A DNA stretch of 9,368 nucleotides, from positions 1-9,368 of the forward strand of contig JAHHUE010000061.1 of the NCBI GenBank assembly GCA_020024155.1, given 5' to 3'. The DNA comes from Oscillospiraceae bacterium. Lineage in GTDB: Bacteria > Bacillota > Clostridia > Oscillospirales > Ruminococcaceae. Each line of letters begins with the position of its first letter. Within the stretch, counting starts at the first letter, position 1. The notes under the pieces were generated by a model. The model was not told the DNA's origin and ran no database searches. It saw only the letters and a list, made by a program, of their open reading frames with translations. Positions 1 through 6,332 of this stretch are shown piece by piece. The position numbers were made by a program, and so were the translations under genes.

Positions 1-1
1 T

Positions 2-139
2 TTTTATACAAATACGCCTTATGAAGAAATTGAGATATGTAGTGATTATGTTATTACAAAAAAATTGGCGATACAGATTGCCAAAGAGTTTGCAGAAACA
101 GGAAATCTGTCAAACTGTATAGAATGGGATGAGCTTTAA
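2..139 (+). CDS. C-terminal fragment of a protein, possibly an Imm1-type immunity protein
   Basis: An open frame enters from the left edge and ends at a TAA at 137-139; only the last 45 residues are visible. The end reads roughly ITKKLAIQIAKEFAETG, then a short linker, then CIEWDEL. Imm1-family immunity proteins of polymorphic-toxin systems commonly end with a helix of the form A..A..EF..TG followed by a strand ending in xxW(D/E)E, and this tail matches that pattern. If so, the protein would neutralise a partner toxin encoded further left. The assignment rests on pattern memory over a short stretch. The open frame itself is well supported by its amino-acid composition and by the hairpins that follow it. 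The start, full length and partner lie outside the window. Confidence 0.45.
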   Translation, partial: FYTNTPYEEIEICSDYVITKKLAIQIAKEFAETGNLSNCIEWDEL

Positions 140-151
140 ATAAAAAATTTG

Positions 152-166
152 GTTACTAAGAGTAAC
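152..166. repeat. Small inverted repeat after the immunity-like gene
   Basis: GTTACT (152-157) and AGTAAC (161-166) form a perfect 6-bp stem with a 3-base loop, 13 bases after the stop codon at 137-139. A short T-rich stretch follows at 175-185. It could be a weak terminator or an mRNA 3'-end stem, but the base content is low in G and C. Confidence 0.3.
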
Positions 167-201
167 AAGAGCAATATTTTTCTTATTTTAATTTATGGAG
201 T

Positions 202-231
202 TAGCACCCCAAAAGGAGCTATTTCTTTTTT
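202..231 (+). terminator. Possible degenerate Rho-independent terminator
   Basis: TAGC (202-205) pairs with GCTA (218-221). Inside, CC (209-210) can pair with GG (215-216) around an AAAA loop, and the run TTTCTTTTTTT follows at 222-232. The arms look like a once longer stem (TAGCACCCC against its complement) with bases missing on the right arm. It would end transcription from the immunity-like gene. The short paired length keeps confidence low. Confidence 0.35.
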
Positions 232-369
232 TCAATTATTTTAATAATTATACAGACAATTGCATATCTATTTGTTACTGATTGTCCTTATTGCAGTGAA
301 CATATTGGAGATAAGTATCTTATTTATGTTCCAGACCACTGTCCATATTGTGGAAATAAATTAGAATAA
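205..369 (+). pseudogene. Zinc-ribbon coding remnant without a start codon
   Basis: The frame is open from 205 to the TAA at 367-369 and ends with two CPYC knuckles (at 283-294 and 340-351) separated by 15 residues, followed by GNKLE. The CX2C-X15-CX2C spacing is typical of a small zinc ribbon. No ATG, GTG or TTG occurs in this frame after the upstream stop at 202-204, although an AAAGGAG sequence lies at 212-218. A different frame opens with ATG at 195 and stops at 279-281, just where the zinc-ribbon part begins, so one indel would join them. I read this as the decayed end of a small zinc-ribbon gene. The parent family cannot be named; a functional short peptide with an unusual start is not excluded. 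Confidence 0.4.
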
Positions 370-501
370 AATGCTGAATTGTATTAGTATTTTTATTACT
401 AAAATCAAATAAAAATAACAATATAATCAAATTTTATGTATTTTACTTGAATATTATAATATAGTAAATATAGTCATATTAAAATTATATAGTTTGATTG
501 C
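370..501. other. AT-rich spacer, no gene seen
   Basis: This stretch is very AT-rich and stops occur often in all frames. The only structure I see is TTAGTA (384-389) facing TACTAA (397-402), a 6-bp inverted repeat with no T-run after it. No promoter with two convincing elements is visible. Confidence 0.5.
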
Positions 502-540
502 ACAAAAAAGAGCTTATCAAATTGATAAGCTCTTTTTTGT
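502..540. terminator. Bidirectional Rho-independent terminator after argS
   Basis: A perfect inverted repeat spans 502-540: an A-run and GAGCTTATCA on the left mirror TGATAAGCTC and a T-run on the right, centred at 521. It begins four bases beyond the argS stop codon (544-546 on the plus strand). Read in either direction, the stem is preceded by A residues and followed by T residues, so it can end argS transcription on the minus strand and also stop any transcript arriving from the accessory region on the left. Confidence 0.92.
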
Positions 541-543
541 TTA

Positions 544-2295
544 TTACATTTTTTCAGGAACAGTAATGTTCATAATTTTAAGACAGTTTGCAATTGCATA
601 TTTTGTTGCAACACAAAGTGCAAGTCTTGCCTTAGAAAGTGCTTCGTCTTCGCCTTTAACACGACAAGCAGTGTAAAAACGGTGAAACTGTGTTGCAAGG
701 CTGATTGCATATTTTGGCATTTTAGATGGGTCATAAGCTTTGCCTGCTGCAATAATTTCGCTTGGCATATATGAAAGTGTTCTGATAAGTTCAATTTCAT
801 TAGAGTCTGTGAGAAGTGACAAATCAGCATTTTCGATATTATCAGTTGTAAGCCCTTCTTCTGCAAGCTGGCGGAGAATACTGCAAATTCTTGCGTGTGC
901 ATATTGAACATAGTAAACAGGGTTTTCGCTGTTTTCTTGAATTGCAAGGTCAAGGTCAAAAACAAGATGAGTGTTTGGTTCACGCATATTGAAGAAAAAT
1001 CTTGCTGCATCAATTGGCACTTCGTCAAGAAGGTCTGTCAAAGTGATAGCTTTACCGGTACGCTTACTCATTCTGATTTCTGTTTTCTTAGGTTTGCCAC
1101 TTTCATCAAGAATGATGTTTCCGTTTTCGTCTTTTGCATCGCCAACAAGCTTTACAAGCTGCATAAGAACAACATCAAGTTTATCAGCATCAAGACCAAG
1201 AGCAGTCATAGCAGTTTTCATTCTTGCAACATGGCCGTGATGGTCAGCGCCCCATACATCAATTGCTTTGTCAAAACCTCTTGTAACAAGTTTATCATAG
1301 TGATATGCAATATCTGCTGCAAAGTATGTTGAAATACCGTTTGCTCTAACAAGAACTTCGTCTTTTTCTTCTCCAAGAGCTGTGCCTTTATACCAAAGAG
1401 CACCATCTTGTTCATATGTGTATCCGTTTTCTGTAAGTTTTGCAATAGCTTTATCTACATCGCCTTTATTTCTCATTTCTTGTTCTGAGAACCATACATC
1501 ATAAGAAATACGATATTTTGCAAGGTGGTCTTTCATTGCTTGAATATTTTTTGGAAGAGCATATGCAACCAAAGCCTGTTTTCTTTCTTCAAGAGATACG
1601 TTTACATATTTATCGCCGTGAATTTCTTTAAATTCGTTAGCTCTTTGTTTGATGTCTGCACCTTGATAAAAACTGTCATCAAAAGGATAGTTTTCGTCAA
1701 AAATTTGCATATATCTTGCTTCAAGACTCATACCAAATTTTTCAATCTGGTTACCAGCGTCATTTATAAGGAATTCTCTTGTAACATCGTAGCCACTCCA
1801 TTTGAGAACTTCTGCAAGAATATCACCCAAAGCACCACCACGAGCGTTACCAAGATGCATTGGACCAGTTGGGTTTGCAGATACAAATTCTACATTGTAT
1901 TTTTTGCCTGCACCAAAGTTTGTTTTACCGTATTCTTCTTTGTTTTCCAAAACTGCTTTTACAATTGTTGTAAAGTATTCTTTGCCAAGGAAGAAGTTTA
2001 TAAAACCAGGGCCTGCAAGTTCTGCTCTTTCAAAGAATGTGCCAGTAAAATCAATGTTTTCAAGAATTGCTGTTGCAATTGCTCTTGGGTTTGATGAAAA
2101 AACTTTACTGTTTACCATTGCAACATTGGAAGAGAAGTCACCGTTTTTCAAATCCTGTGGAATTTCCACAACAAATGGGCGAATTTCTGCCTGAGGCAAA
2201 GTTCCGTTTTTGATTGCTGTATCAAGACTATTTTTAATAAGAGTGGACACTTGTTCTTTTGCAAGTGTAACACCGTCAAATTTTGAGAGATTCAT
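544..2295 (-). CDS. argS: Arginyl-tRNA synthetase (ArgRS), class I
   Basis: This 583-residue protein charges tRNA-Arg with arginine using ATP in the cytoplasm. The N-terminal additional domain carries AELAGPGFINFFL (91-103). The HIGH signature is present as HLGN (147-150) inside SANPTGPMHLGNARGGALGD. EFLINDAGNQI (174-184) and the WGADHHGHV block (348-356) belong to the catalytic fold. The KMSKS-type loop is RMSKRTG (408-414), followed by KAITLTDLLDE. The C-terminal helical anticodon-binding domain includes YVQYAHARI (462-470) and the ending TQFHRFYTACRV (535-546). The length is near the usual 550-590. An AAGGAG at 2308-2313 lies inside the last codons of the upstream DUF1934 gene, whose stop is four bases before this ATG, so translation is probably coupled. 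The perfect terminator at 502-540 follows the stop. Confidence 0.98.
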   Translation of the reverse strand: MNLSKFDGVTLAKEQVSTLIKNSLDTAIKNGTLPQAEIRPFVVEIPQDLKNGDFSSNVAMVNSKVFSSNPRAIATAILENIDFTGTFFERAELAGPGFINFFLGKEYFTTIVKAVLENKEEYGKTNFGAGKKYNVEFVSANPTGPMHLGNARGGALGDILAEVLKWSGYDVTREFLINDAGNQIEKFGMSLEARYMQIFDENYPFDDSFYQGADIKQRANEFKEIHGDKYVNVSLEERKQALVAYALPKNIQAMKDHLAKYRISYDVWFSEQEMRNKGDVDKAIAKLTENGYTYEQDGALWYKGTALGEEKDEVLVRANGISTYFAADIAYHYDKLVTRGFDKAIDVWGADHHGHVARMKTAMTALGLDADKLDVVLMQLVKLVGDAKDENGNIILDESGKPKKTEIRMSKRTGKAITLTDLLDEVPIDAARFFFNMREPNTHLVFDLDLAIQENSENPVYYVQYAHARICSILRQLAEEGLTTDNIENADLSLLTDSNEIELIRTLSYMPSEIIAAGKAYDPSKMPKYAISLATQFHRFYTACRVKGEDEALSKARLALCVATKYAIANCLKIMNITVPEKM

Positions 2296-2299
2296 ATTT

Positions 2300-2719
2300 T
2301 TAAAGCTCCTTAATATTTATAGTTATGTTGTTTTCACTTATAAACATTCCACTGGAATTTATTGTGTAAGATAATGAAATATCCCCACCTTTTTCAGAAA
2401 GATTGTGCTTAATTTTAACACCAATTATTTCCAAAATCAATGCTCCGGCAACAGTTTCGTAATTGCAGATATTTGTAACGCCTTCTTCAATAGAGAGAAT
2501 AGAAGGGTGGTCTCCATATCTTGTAATATTTGCACTGTTTTCACAGATTTTAATGGTTGTCATACTTCCTTCAAAACCTGTTGCAGAGCTTTCTTTATAG
2601 CAAACATAATATTTGCCGTCTTTTATGTAAAAAGCACCCGTTGTGGTAAGTTCAACGGTTTCTGTATCATCTTCTGTGGTGATAGATGCGTTAAGCTGAA
2701 TAAGATAATTTTCTTGCAT
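2300..2719 (-). CDS. DUF1934 / YwiB-like beta-barrel protein
   Basis: This 139-residue protein fits the DUF1934 family, whose Bacillus subtilis member YwiB also lies beside argS. The family is predicted to form a lipocalin-like beta-barrel; its biochemical role is not established. Family-like features, in order, are an alternating strand pattern near the start, GAFYIKDGKYYVCYKES (28-44), TGFEGSMTTIKI (47-58), a TRYGD turn, and YETVAGALILEI followed by SEKGGDISLSYTI. No signal peptide or membrane segment is seen, so it is probably cytoplasmic. An AAGGAG at 2724-2729 sits in the final codons of murI, and the murI stop is one base before this ATG. Translational coupling to murI and argS is therefore likely. 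The family call is fairly sure; the function is unknown. Confidence 0.85.
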   Translation of the reverse strand: MQENYLIQLNASITTEDDTETVELTTTGAFYIKDGKYYVCYKESSATGFEGSMTTIKICENSANITRYGDHPSILSIEEGVTNICNYETVAGALILEIIGVKIKHNLSEKGGDISLSYTINSSGMFISENNITINIKEL

Positions 2720-2720
2720 A

Positions 2721-3527
2721 CTACTCCTTAATATCCATAAGAATGGATTTTACATTAACACTTTTCTCAAAAAATATTTTTGCCACATTGTCAAAGTTTT
2801 CTGTATTACTTGTGACATAAAATTTTGATGTACCATTAGATGAATTTTCGGTTAGTAAATGCATTTGTTCCAAAACTCTTTTAACTTCCAAAGCTGTTTC
2901 CTTGCCAGAATCTATAAGAGCAACTTCACTTCCCATAATTTCCCCAATTACCTTTGAAATAATAGGGTAATGAGTGCAACCAAGTATAAGAGTATCAACA
3001 TTAAAACTTTTAATTTGAGATAGATATTTTTCTGCACAGTTTCTAATTAAGTCATCATCAATATGTCCAGCCTCTATAAGTGGTACAAAATCTGCACAGC
3101 CAATGCTTATAACCTGAGCTGAACTGTCAATTGATTTTATGCGCTGACCCATACAGTCAGATTTTACTGTTGCAGGTGTGGCAATTATGCCAATACGCTT
3201 TGTTTTGCTTTGATTTAAGGCTGCATTTACCGTTGGATTGATAACATCTACAAATGGCACATTTAAGTTTTCAAGGTGTTCCTTTGGCACATTGCTTGAT
3301 ATTGTTCCACAAGCAGCGGCAATAAGTTTTACACCTCTTCGTTTAAGAAATTCAACATCGTTTTTTGCAAGCAGATGAAGTTCCTCAACGGTTTTCATAC
3401 CATAAGGCATTTTTAAGGTATCACCTAAGTATTTTATATCCTCATTTGGCAGACAGTGTAAAAGCTCTTTTACACAGCTAAGCCCACCAACACCAGAGTC
3501 AAAAACACCAATAGCCATATTATTCAT
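2721..3527 (-). CDS. murI: Glutamate racemase
   Basis: It converts L-glutamate to D-glutamate for the peptidoglycan stem peptide, by a cofactor-independent two-cysteine mechanism. Numbered from the chosen ATG (268 residues), visible motifs are IGVFDSGVGGLS (6-17, catalytic Asp10 and Ser11), YLGDTLKMPYG (33-43), AACGTISS with the first catalytic Cys73, ATPATVKSD, PLIEAG and LGCTHYP with the second pair Cys184/His186. The usual first-cysteine motif is ACNT; here the Asn is Gly. A GTG at 3531-3533 would add two residues, but an AAAGGG lies only 2 bases before it and 8 bases before the ATG at 3525-3527, so I chose the ATG. The start overlaps the ddl stop in ATGAATAA. DUF1934 follows after one base. 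The enzyme family is certain; the effect of the Gly is not known from sequence. Confidence 0.95.
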   Translation of the reverse strand: MNNMAIGVFDSGVGGLSCVKELLHCLPNEDIKYLGDTLKMPYGMKTVEELHLLAKNDVEFLKRRGVKLIAAACGTISSNVPKEHLENLNVPFVDVINPTVNAALNQSKTKRIGIIATPATVKSDCMGQRIKSIDSSAQVISIGCADFVPLIEAGHIDDDLIRNCAEKYLSQIKSFNVDTLILGCTHYPIISKVIGEIMGSEVALIDSGKETALEVKRVLEQMHLLTENSSNGTSKFYVTSNTENFDNVAKIFFEKSVNVKSILMDIKE

Positions 3528-4596
3528 CGACACAACCCTTTAAACCTAATTGAATAATACCGTCAACAAGTTCAGAATAAGAAAATCCTTCGTGTTGCAT
3601 AAGTTTTGGATACATACTAATTGTTGTAAATCCAGGTAAAGTATTTATTTCGTTTATAAGAATTCTGTTTGTATCCTTTTCAACAAAGAAGTCAACTCTG
3701 GAAAGACCACTGCAACTGAGTGCTGTATAAGCTTTTTTTGCAATTTCTCTTATATTGTCACGAATTTCTTTATCAACATTTGCAGGAATATATGTTTTAC
3801 TTGTACCAGAATTGTATTTGTCATCATAATCGTAGAAAGCTGCTGATGAACCAATTTCGCCAACTTCACTTGCAATAAGTTCTGGCACATTGCCATAAAC
3901 AGCACATTCTACTTCATGTCCTGTGATAAATTCTTCAAAAACAACTTTGTTATCATGCGCAAGAGCAAGATTTACTGCATTTCTCAATTCATCTTTATTT
4001 TTAACTTTTGAAATACCAACGGAAGAACCGGAACGGCTTGGTTTTACAAACATAGGGTATCCAAGCTTTGCAGAAAGTCTTTTTTCAATTTCATCAAGAT
4101 TTATAGCTTCAAAATCATGAATAAAGTCCCATTTACATCTTTCAATGCCAAGTTGGTCAAAAATAATATTTGCATAAACTTTATCCATACAAGCAGCGGA
4201 GGCAAATGTCTGACAACCACAGTATGGAATACCTGCCAAATCCAAAAGACCTTGAATAGTTCCGTCCTCGCCGTTTTTACCATGAAGAACAGGGAGAACG
4301 ACATCTATTTTTTCAATAAAGATTTCACTGTCATATATTTTTATAATACCTTTTGTTGTTTTGTCTGGGCTTATGAAGCAAGGCACACAGTCTGGATGTT
4401 CATGCCATTTATTAGATAATATATCATCGGTAGAACCAGGAAAAAACAACCATCGACCTTTTTTTGTTATACCTACTTTAACAACATCGTATTTATCAGT
4501 TGGAATATTGTCAATGATACTTTTGGCACTCATAAGGCTTATTTCGTGTTCACTGGAAACACCACCAAAAATAACACAAACTTTAGTTTTTGCCAT
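3520..4596 (-). CDS. ddl: D-alanine--D-alanine ligase
   Basis: This 358-residue ATP-grasp ligase joins two D-alanines for the peptidoglycan precursor in the cytoplasm. The N-terminal domain starts with VCVIFGGVSSEHEISLMSA (6-24) and includes LPVLHGKNGEDG (101-112). The ATP-grasp domain shows FVKPSRSGSSVGI (183-195), EEFITGHEVECAVYG (221-235), the omega-loop FYDYDDKY (254-261), SRVDFF (299-304) and the magnesium-binding NEINTLPGF (315-323). Tyr261 in the omega loop is the residue typical of D-Ala-D-Ala ligases, as opposed to the His of VanA-type D-lactate ligases, so this is a housekeeping enzyme and not a resistance gene. An AGGAGG (4602-4607) lies 5 bases before the ATG. It is the first gene of the four-gene operon and is divergent from rpmG. 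Its own promoter, between 4608 and 4710, is too ambiguous to mark. Confidence 0.97.
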   Translation of the reverse strand: MAKTKVCVIFGGVSSEHEISLMSAKSIIDNIPTDKYDVVKVGITKKGRWLFFPGSTDDILSNKWHEHPDCVPCFISPDKTTKGIIKIYDSEIFIEKIDVVLPVLHGKNGEDGTIQGLLDLAGIPYCGCQTFASAACMDKVYANIIFDQLGIERCKWDFIHDFEAINLDEIEKRLSAKLGYPMFVKPSRSGSSVGISKVKNKDELRNAVNLALAHDNKVVFEEFITGHEVECAVYGNVPELIASEVGEIGSSAAFYDYDDKYNSGTSKTYIPANVDKEIRDNIREIAKKAYTALSCSGLSRVDFFVEKDTNRILINEINTLPGFTTISMYPKLMQHEGFSYSELVDGIIQLGLKGCVDE

Positions 4597-4709
4597 AATA
4601 ACCTCCTAAATGTAGGGCATATTAACCCATTATCATTTATATTCTTTTATAATAACATATATTACATATAAAAAAAACCCTTTTTACAAAGTTTTTCACA
4701 CAAAAATTA

Positions 4710-4739
4710 TTGACTTTTATTTTAATAATATGTTATACT
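4710..4739 (+). promoter_or_regulatory. Sigma-A promoter of the rpmG-secE-nusG-ribosomal operon
   Basis: TTGACT (4710-4715) and TATACT (4734-4739) are each one base from consensus and are 18 bases apart. Transcription would start near 4746, leaving a leader of about 80 bases before rpmG. It lies in the 230-base divergent spacer shared with ddl. Confidence 0.8.
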
Positions 4740-4746
4740 TATAACA

Positions 4747-4798
4747 CCTCTTATGCAGGTTTATTTTTTATGCAAAAATTTTTTGCGGCCGTAAGAGG
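4747..4798 (+). promoter_or_regulatory. Structured 5' leader of the rpmG transcript
   Basis: CCTCTTATG (4747-4755) can pair with CGTAAGAGG (4790-4798) through eight Watson-Crick pairs and one G-U pair. It encloses a second hairpin, GCAAAA (4772-4777) with TTTTGC (4781-4786). The predicted transcription start is within a base or two of the outer stem, so the mRNA would begin with a helix. It may stabilise the message or bind a regulator; the sequence does not say which. I do not recognise it as a named leader family. Confidence 0.45.
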
Positions 4799-4826
4799 GA
4801 GGCTAACTTTAAATGGAGGTGCCGAA

Positions 4827-4976
4827 ATGAGAGTTAGAATTACACTTGCATGTACAGAATGCAAACAGCGCAACTACGACACAATGAAAAATAAGAAAAA
4901 TACTCCAGACAGAGTTGAACTTAACAAATACTGTCGTTTTTGCAAAAAACACACTCTTCACAGAGAAACTAAATAA
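4827..4976 (+). CDS. rpmG: 50S ribosomal protein L33 (zinc-binding type)
   Basis: This 49-residue protein is a small component of the large ribosomal subunit. It begins MRVRITLACTEC and ends YCRFCKKHTLHRETK. Two CX2C knuckles (Cys9/Cys12 and Cys36/Cys39) form the zinc ribbon of the C+ class of L33; zinc-free paralogues lack these cysteines. GGAGGT at 4815-4820, 6 bases upstream, fixes the ATG at 4827. The frame stays open further upstream, but that part lies in the promoter and leader and has no ribosome-binding site. L33 directly before secE and nusG is the standard Firmicutes order. The secE Shine-Dalgarno begins four bases after this stop codon, so the two are likely translated together. 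Confidence 0.96.
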   Translation: MRVRITLACTECKQRNYDTMKNKKNTPDRVELNKYCRFCKKHTLHRETK

Positions 4977-4994
4977 TTGAAGGAGACAAGAGCG

Positions 4995-5234
4995 ATGGCA
5001 GACAAAAAAGAAAAAGTTGGCTTTTTTGGCTCTATCAAAAACTTTTTCAGCAATTTAGGCAAAAGATTTAAAGATATTAAATCAGAAATGAAAAAGATTG
5101 TATGGCCTACAAAAGCTCAGGTTATCAACAATACTCTTGTTGTAATTGCTGTTTCAGTGATTGCAGCTATCGTAATCTTCGGATTAGATACAGTGTTTGG
5201 TTTCATTGTAAGACTTATTTATCAAAACGTTTAA
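4995..5234 (+). CDS. secE: Preprotein translocase subunit SecE
   Basis: SecE is the small membrane subunit that clamps and stabilises SecY in the SecYEG protein-export channel. The 79-residue product has a charged amphipathic N-terminal half, the family signature EMKKIVWPTKAQV (31-43) on the cytoplasmic side, and one hydrophobic segment (about 47-73), the single-spanning form usual in Firmicutes. AAGGAG at 4980-4985, 9 bases upstream, selects the ATG at 4995. A TTG at 4977 in the same frame would add six residues but sits before this ribosome-binding site. It lies 18 bases after rpmG and 15 bases before nusG, the conserved secE-nusG pair. Confidence 0.97.
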   Translation: MADKKEKVGFFGSIKNFFSNLGKRFKDIKSEMKKIVWPTKAQVINNTLVVIAVSVIAAIVIFGLDTVFGFIVRLIYQNV

Positions 5235-5249
5235 AGCGAGGTGTAGACT

Positions 5250-5768
5250 ATGTCAGAGGCAAAATGGTATGTGGCACACACATATTCCGGCTATGAAAAC
5301 AAGGTAGCTAAAAGCCTTGAAGCAATCGTGGAAAACCGCCGCTTGCATGATTTGATTCAGGATATCAAAGTTCCAACTGAAACTTTGGTTGAAATCAAAG
5401 ACGGCAAACGCAAAGAAAAAGAAAATATTCTTTTCCCTTCATATGTGTTTGTCAAAATGGTTTTAACAGACGATACCTGGTATATCGTGCGCAATACTCG
5501 TGGTGTTACAGGCTTTGTTGGCGCATCATCATCAAAACCTTCTCCACTTTCTACAAAAGAAGTGGAAGCTATGGGTGTTGAAACAAAAACACAGACAATC
5601 GACTTCAAAGTGGGCGATAATGTGGAAATCACAGACGGCCCATTGGCTGGCTTTATTGGTGTTGTTGATGCAATTGACACTGAAAGCGAAAAAGTAAATG
5701 TAAGAGTATCAATGTTTGGCAGAGAAACTGCAACAGAACTTTCACTTTTACAGGTTAAACCAATTTAA
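5250..5768 (+). CDS. nusG: Transcription elongation/termination factor NusG
   Basis: NusG binds the RNA polymerase clamp and affects pausing, termination and coupling to the ribosome. The 172-residue protein has an NGN domain starting KWYVAHTYSGYENKVAKSLE (5-24), with VPTETLVEIKDGKRKEKE, LFPSYVFVKM (61-70) and VRNTRGVTGFVG (80-91). A short linker leads to the KOW domain, with VGDNVEITDGPLAGFIGVV (121-139) and SMFGRETATELSLLQVKPI at the end. The length is that of ordinary NusG without inserts. GAGGTG at 5238-5243 lies 6 bases before the ATG. It follows secE and precedes a structured leader in front of rplK. Confidence 0.98.
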   Translation: MSEAKWYVAHTYSGYENKVAKSLEAIVENRRLHDLIQDIKVPTETLVEIKDGKRKEKENILFPSYVFVKMVLTDDTWYIVRNTRGVTGFVGASSSKPSPLSTKEVEAMGVETKTQTIDFKVGDNVEITDGPLAGFIGVVDAIDTESEKVNVRVSMFGRETATELSLLQVKPI

Positions 5769-5776
5769 CAAAACAA

Positions 5777-5862
5777 GGTAAGAGTCACCATTAGTGATTT
5801 TTATAGGGCGGTTTAAAGCTGCCCGTGGGAGAGCAGAAAAGTTCTGCTCGATAGCTTACCAC
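5777..5862 (+). promoter_or_regulatory. Structured leader of rplK with L1-binding-site-like element
   Basis: The 114-base nusG-rplK gap holds several pairings. TCAC (5785-5788) pairs with GTGA (5794-5797). GGGCGG (5806-5811) pairs with CTGCCC (5819-5824), including one G-U. GAGCAGAA (5831-5838) pairs perfectly with TTCTGCTC (5842-5849). GTGG (5825-5828) can close the last hairpin by pairing with CCAC (5859-5862), giving a GTGGGAG-hairpin-CG-CCAC layout like the element before rplA, which suggests an L1 operator. GGTAAG (5777-5782) can instead pair with CTTACC (5855-5860) and close the whole region; the two pairings exclude each other. In many bacteria L1 represses the rplKA message by binding a mimic of its 23S rRNA site. 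The rplK Shine-Dalgarno GGAGGT (5870-5875) follows directly. Confidence 0.65.
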
Positions 5863-5882
5863 ATTTATCGGAGGTATTTAAA

Positions 5883-6308
5883 ATGGCTCAAAAAGTTACT
5901 GGATATATCAAACTCCAGATTCCAGCTGGCAAGGCAACTCCAGCACCACCTGTTGGTCCAGCTCTTGGTCAGCATGGTGTAAACATCATGTCTTTCACAA
6001 AAGAATTTAACGAAAGAACACAGAAAGATATCGGTTACATTATCCCTGTTGTTATTACAGTATATGCAGACCGTTCATTCAGCTTTATTACAAAAACACC
6101 ACCAGCTCCAGTTCTCATCAAAAAAGAACTTGGTCTTGAATCTGCTTCAGGTGTTCCAAACAAAACTAAAGTTGGTCAGTTGACAAAAGAACAGGTTAAG
6201 AAAATTGCTGAAATGAAAATGCCTGACCTTACAGCAGGTAGCTTAGAAGCTGCTATGAGCATGGTTGCAGGTACAGCTCGCAGCATGGGCGTTACAGTAG
6301 AAGAATAA
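5883..6308 (+). CDS. rplK: 50S ribosomal protein L11
   Basis: L11 binds 23S rRNA at the GTPase-associated centre, where it contacts elongation factors and, with L10-L12, forms the stalk base. It is also needed for RelA-type stringent sensing. The 141-residue protein has the proline-rich N-terminal domain, with LQIPAGKATPAPPVGPALGQ (11-30) and HGVNIMSFTKEFN (31-43). The linker is FITKTPPAPVLIKK (68-81), and the C-terminal RNA-binding domain includes PNKTKVGQLT (92-101) and AGTARSMGVTVEE at the end. The length equals that of the family. GGAGGT lies 7 bases before the ATG. It is preceded by the leader at 5777-5862 and followed after 62 bases by rplA. Confidence 0.98.
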   Translation: MAQKVTGYIKLQIPAGKATPAPPVGPALGQHGVNIMSFTKEFNERTQKDIGYIIPVVITVYADRSFSFITKTPPAPVLIKKELGLESASGVPNKTKVGQLTKEQVKKIAEMKMPDLTAGSLEAAMSMVAGTARSMGVTVEE

Positions 6309-6332
6309 TATAAACATATTTACTCAACATTA

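Noticed and set aside
195..281. Small gene starting at ATG 195
   Set aside because: Only 28 codons, no Shine-Dalgarno, and it overlaps a terminator-like hairpin; mentioned only as the possible front part of the zinc-ribbon remnant.
494..2194. Several plus-strand open frames of 60-189 codons (for example 895-1332, 1525-2094, 1802-2194)
   Set aside because: They lie opposite argS, have no ribosome-binding sites and give Cys/Phe/Ser-rich or low-quality proteins; they are shadows of the real gene.
3520..4596. VanA-type D-Ala-D-Lac ligase
   Set aside because: The omega loop has the Tyr typical of housekeeping Ddl and no vanH or vanX gene lies nearby.
4608..4709. Promoter for ddl on the minus strand
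   Set aside because: Several AT-rich hexamers could serve as a -10, but none has a good -35 at the right distance, so I did not mark one.
4710..4826. Upstream extension of the L33 frame
   Set aside because: It covers the promoter and leader; the GGAGGT before 4827 and the family length fix the start at 4827.
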